From contig OX637296.1 in assembly GCA_951799445.1 (NCBI GenBank), positions 8,184,001 through 8,248,000 on the forward strand: a stretch of DNA of 64,000 bases, read 5' to 3'. The DNA comes from Pseudisothecium myosuroides. Taxonomy: Eukaryota; Streptophyta; Bryopsida; Hypnales; Lembophyllaceae. The notes under the pieces were generated by a model that did no database searches, had not been told where the DNA came from, and saw nothing but the letters and a program-made list of their open reading frames with translations. The position numbers and the translations under genes were made by a program. Shown here in pieces: positions 60,201 to 64,000 of the stretch; positions within the stretch are counted from its first letter, which is position 1; each line of letters opens with the position of its first letter.

Positions 60201-61640
60201 CTATCTATATGGACTGGGAGGTTGTATGCTATGAGGAAGATGAATTGTATGGTTATGAGCGGGTGGGGGAGGTGAGACTGTTACGTTATAGGTGTCCTTG
60301 TTACTTGTAGCCAAATCTTGAGAAAGATTGGTCTTTGGTGGTCTATTGGTTGGGGAGGTATGGGTGTTGTGACCTATTTGGGCAATAGGATTGGGTAGTT
60401 TAGATATGTGGACATGATTATGGTGAGACTTGAGGGACAAGGAGGAAGGTAATTTTTCAGAAGAATCTAGACTTAATCTGATAGGAGGTGGAGTCTGAAG
60501 TGTCATTGAACAAGTACCAGAATCACTACAACCACTATCTATTGGATGGGAGGGGAATTCCATGTCGATTGGTTTATTTGTTGAAGGTGTTGGAGATGAA
60601 TAATTGAGTAGTTGGTCTAGTTCTACGTCCTTTCTCCAGCGCTTCCTTGATGACTCTTGGCGGGCCCAAAAGTGATTGGGGCTCGCCGAGATAGCTGACC
60701 GACAAGAAGAGAAACCTAGTCGACGAAGTAGGATTTGGATAAAGCCATCAGCATTGAGTTGGGGTGGAGTGGGCCAACTTTGGTTGTTTCTAGACCTACT
60801 ATGGCGATTATAACGTCTCTCCGAAGTTGACGTAGATTGGTGTCCTGGCATAGGGTTACGATGAATGGATGGTTGTGTAGGTGCGACTCCTGAATTTCTT
60901 TGAGGCAACGTCGGGGTAAGATTAGTGTGATCACTCTGGGGTGCTGTATCCTCAAGAGATTAGTGTGATCACTTTTGGACATTTTTCGACTGGATGCGAA
61001 GGGGCTCCAGACCTCGGACAATTAAGTCAAGGGTCTTCATATATAATATGAATCTTTGCCCTGTCACGTTCAGCTGTCTTGATGTGGATCGTCGAAATCA
61101 AATCCTCGGAGAAGTCAAGCTCCATACAATATCTATGCGGACTGAGAGCAAGATTTGGAATGTCAACAGCCAATAGTCTTCCTAGTGATTGAGCAATATT
61201 CTCCGAAAATGGAATGAACTCAAGAGGGATATCCTCTAGGATAAGCCAACAAGGCTGGCTTGCTATGATAGGGGTGAAAAGACTAAACGAAGGCTACTAA
61301 TATTGATATGCAACTTCTCCACCTGGGAACCTATGTAGGAGCAAGTTGACATTTTTTTACGACTACCACAAGACTGTCAAATATCACGTAGTAAAACCCA
61401 TTACCCACCCTCTTATGGAAGATAATGGAATTGGAATGCATATTGTAGTGGACTAGCATCTCGGCTCAGTTGCGCTTCAAGGTCGGCAGAAACGTCTCTC
61501 CAACCGTGGCTAAATACAAATTCAAAGTTGGAAAAGATGGTAATGTCCAAGCTTGGTCGTGATGCATGCGCACTCCGTGATGAATGATTTGTCTCCAACC
61601 GGATGGAGTTACGTAGAGCTGGCTCCTATTGGTGTTGCCC
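60201..61640 (-). pseudogene. LINE ORF1-like region
   Basis: Minus-strand frames at 61598..61413 and 61021..60201, upstream of the endonuclease. The 235-residue piece is rich in Ser, Pro, Asn and Arg (SERRYNRHSRSRNNQSWPTP), as in nucleic-acid-binding ORF1 proteins of plant LINEs. No zinc knuckle was identified; assignment rests on position and composition. Confidence 0.5.
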
Positions 61641-61930
61641 TTGAAAAGCAGCGTTTTGGTCTCTTTGGTCTAGGAACTGACTGCACTCATGTTGCCACCG
61701 AGTCTGCTCAATAGGAGGGATTCATGTCGATCTGTGCCGAGTTGCTAGCCTTGCTAACTCCTGGCAGGGTGAATAGATCTCTCATAACCTCCTCGTTCCT
61801 TGTCTTGCTCCAATTGAATCTTGTAAGCATGCTGACGGTGTAGGTCGAGGAACTCATCACCAGAAATGTGGCGCCTATCTTTGACCATGTCTCTATATGA
61901 TGTCATGACTGAGGTAGTGCGGACTGAGTA

Positions 61931-64000
61931 ATAGCAATGGTTGTAGTCTATTCACATAGTGATGATAAGATTTAAGTATCGATGAAATAATATAATCTTT
62001 GAAGTCAACATTTGGCTGTTTGAAGGACTACAAGGTATTGGAGCTAAATCAAATACACTGAGAGTCCAAAGAGAGACAATTGAACCAGGAACTAGTACTA
62101 AGGTACGTAAGCCTTGAAACCGAAAGTCATAGACTAGAGCAAATATATCAAAATCTAGCTAGTAATAACTGCACTAAAAATTTGAGCTAAAAGTATGAGT
62201 AATAGAACACCCACTGTATTGATCAAAATGCAGTCGGGGATCAAAATCCAATAACGATTTTTTATTTTTATTTATTTTTATTTTTAGAATTATTTCTTAA
62301 GTATTAGTTCTAAGACTAATGCTAAAGAAAACAAACCTCTAGATTAATTCTATTATTTAAGCAAAAGATTGAAGAGCAAAAAATAAAAAATAGAGAGCAA
62401 AAAATTAGAGAAGAAAAAGCACTCTTTTGTATTATTTTATGGTTCTAAGGCCCTAAAATACAAAGAAAATACAATGTAAGAGTATTTGTCAAAAGAAAAA
62501 ATCCCACCCTCCCACCCTATGAAAACACGTTTTTAATAGGGATATCTTATTTATCACTATATATATATTTCTCAATCATTGGTTTTAAAGCTTTATAAGG
62601 CTTAAAACCAACTTGGAGGATTTTTGTCAATTTTTTTGTCAATCAAAATGGATTCACAAGGAATATGGAAAATAATTGGTTTGTTTTAAAATTCCAAAAC
62701 TGAATGTTAATGACCAGCTAGCCAGACAACCAACAATTGAATCAAGTGAGGATTTGAGCCTCTCATTACAAAGATTGATTCAGGTTTGTATGGTATGGCG
62801 TTCCCTTACTAATGGGGTCCAAAGCCATCAAAATTAATTAACAAAGGTTGGCCTAGCAATGGACATGGGTCACCCACATCACCACAACAAATCCTATTGA
62901 AGGTTCTGATGTTCCAAAATAGACAATAGTACAGTAAGTCTGCAATTGGCTCTAAAGCCCAAGTGTTGTTGCCATAAAAGTTTTTTTTGTGCACAGTGGC
63001 GGAGTCTTTGCACTTGCTCTGTATTACGATTGGGTAGTCCTTTGATGTGATTTTTCTCCTTTTATCTTAAGCTTAGGTTTTCTGCTATTAAGTTGCTGGG
63101 ATTTACTGCTGTCAAGCTATTAGGCTGCGATGAAGGAAAAATGGCATCAACACAGTCTAACACTTTGTCTTCTCAGGGTTTTTTTTATTGAAGGTTATAG
63201 TATATTGAAAATATAGTATTTGGATGTTTTTATCTAAGATTTTTCTAGATGAAAGCTATAACATGCGTTGTGGGGTGTAGACGCCTGTTACAACCTCACT
63301 AACATAACATTGGGTTATTTGTGTTATTGGGATGGGTACAAGTGAGGCCCACGACCTTTTGGAGTATTTTGGACACCTTACTATTACTTTACACTTCTAG
63401 TTGGTTCATTTGTGATTCATAATATAGGGATTTTACAATATATTAGTATTGTGACATATTTTCTATATGATTTGGATTGCTGGACATCTTTGGTGAAAGC
63501 TGTATCGTTCTTATGGATTAGCATATGATGGGACACAAAAATATGTATACTATGAAAGTTTATATTCACAATTTGTATACACATAAGGAATGAGCTGTTT
63601 CTATAAAAGCAAGCCTTGTTTTGCTTCATCAATAAGAAACACTGATGTGAGTATGAATTTGAGACAATGTTTATTTCATATCGATAAAGGCTTTGAATAG
63701 ACAAGATTATTACGAAGTAAGTTTAACTTAGCTCAAGATTGAGGATTTAAATTTTTTCAGAATAAAAAAGAATTTGATAAGTGCCCAAGAACTTGGGTTG
63801 TACTAGAAAAAGGGATTTTTTTTCTCCCAGTCCTCACTCACACAGACAATTCAAAATTCAAGGGCGTATCCGTTGCTAAGTCTAAAACGGCCGCGTCAAG
63901 AGTCAAAATTAAATTGATTGACAATTGAACTGAAGAGGATTTAATCTTGGATAAGCAACGCCCATATCTAAGATTGAGGCGCTCCAAATACCGTAGTTCA
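61931..64000. other. AT-rich intergenic DNA, nothing recognised
   Basis: Frames under 96 codons without motifs; simple T/A runs near 62260 and 62540. No gene or element boundary supported. Confidence 0.45.

Larger units (their letters stand above)
54152..61930 (-). mobile_element. LINE (L1-type) retrotransposon, minus strand, decayed
   Basis: The 3' end is the T run at 54152..54168 (poly(A) on the minus strand). Reading leftwards from about 61640 are an ORF1-like region, an endonuclease domain, a reverse transcriptase with YADD and a C-terminal region. Frames are broken repeatedly. A TA-flanked element (54359..55251) and a CACTA MITE (56035..56256) are inserted. The 5' limit near 61930 is an estimate; no target duplication was found. 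Confidence 0.82.

Noticed and set aside
1..64000. CRISPR array, rRNA or prokaryotic operon
   Set aside because: No regularly spaced identical repeats with unique spacers, no rRNA motifs and no ribosome-binding-site gene strings; the gene structure is eukaryotic.

Overview
The window looks like nuclear DNA of a land plant, probably not a flowering plant. The lineage is an inference: the only host genes are plant-type lipoxygenases (PLAT plus lipoxygenase domain, likely plastid leader, many short GT-AG introns), set in AT-rich, transposon-packed DNA. No prokaryotic operon, CRISPR array, rRNA or convincing tRNA was seen.

Genes. Two lipoxygenase (LOX) genes lie in direct orientation about 33 kb apart. 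The first (1..835) is only the last two exons of a gene that starts left of the window. The second (29249..33964) is complete: I reconstruct up to 12 exons with consistent phases and GT-AG borders, encoding 993 aa if all exons are used or 935 aa without an extra exon pair. It carries a 448-bp internal tandem duplication covering the end of one exon, an intron and the whole next exon, in phase, so alternative transcripts or a LOX with a repeated segment are both possible. The iron ligands expected of an active LOX (His, His, His, Asn, C-terminal Ile) are all present. The paralogues share their last intron and 3' flank (to about 1130 / 34262), so they arose by segmental duplication.

Region by region. 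1.1-3.8 kb: CACTA-like, non-coding repetitive block. 4.7-10.7 kb: an inverted-repeat element and several TTAA-flanked elements ending in CCCCTAAAGGACC-type termini (piggyBac-like, non-coding). 11.9-12.4 kb: a small PIF/Harbinger-like element. 16.5-18.4 kb: a broken Tc1-like (DD34E) transposon carrying a 203-bp CACTA-type MITE. 18.4-28.8 kb: gene-poor, more TTAA elements and degenerate tandem repeats. 29.2-34.0 kb: complete LOX gene. 34.8-52.7 kb: dense nest of small DNA transposons (TTAA, GAGCATC/TAA, TA-CACTA, Stowaway-like, inverted-repeat family E), often inside one another. 54.1-61.9 kb: a decayed LINE on the minus strand with endonuclease and reverse transcriptase, itself hit by two DNA transposons. 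62-64 kb: AT-rich with nothing recognised.

Functionally, the LOX genes would make fatty-acid hydroperoxides for oxylipin synthesis. Everything else recognised is mobile-element debris; no novel multi-gene system was found. The most interesting items are the duplicated LOX exons, paralogue exons that diverge faster than their intron, the TTAA/piggyBac-like family with a readable empty site, and a Tc1-type DD34E transposase in a plant-like contig.
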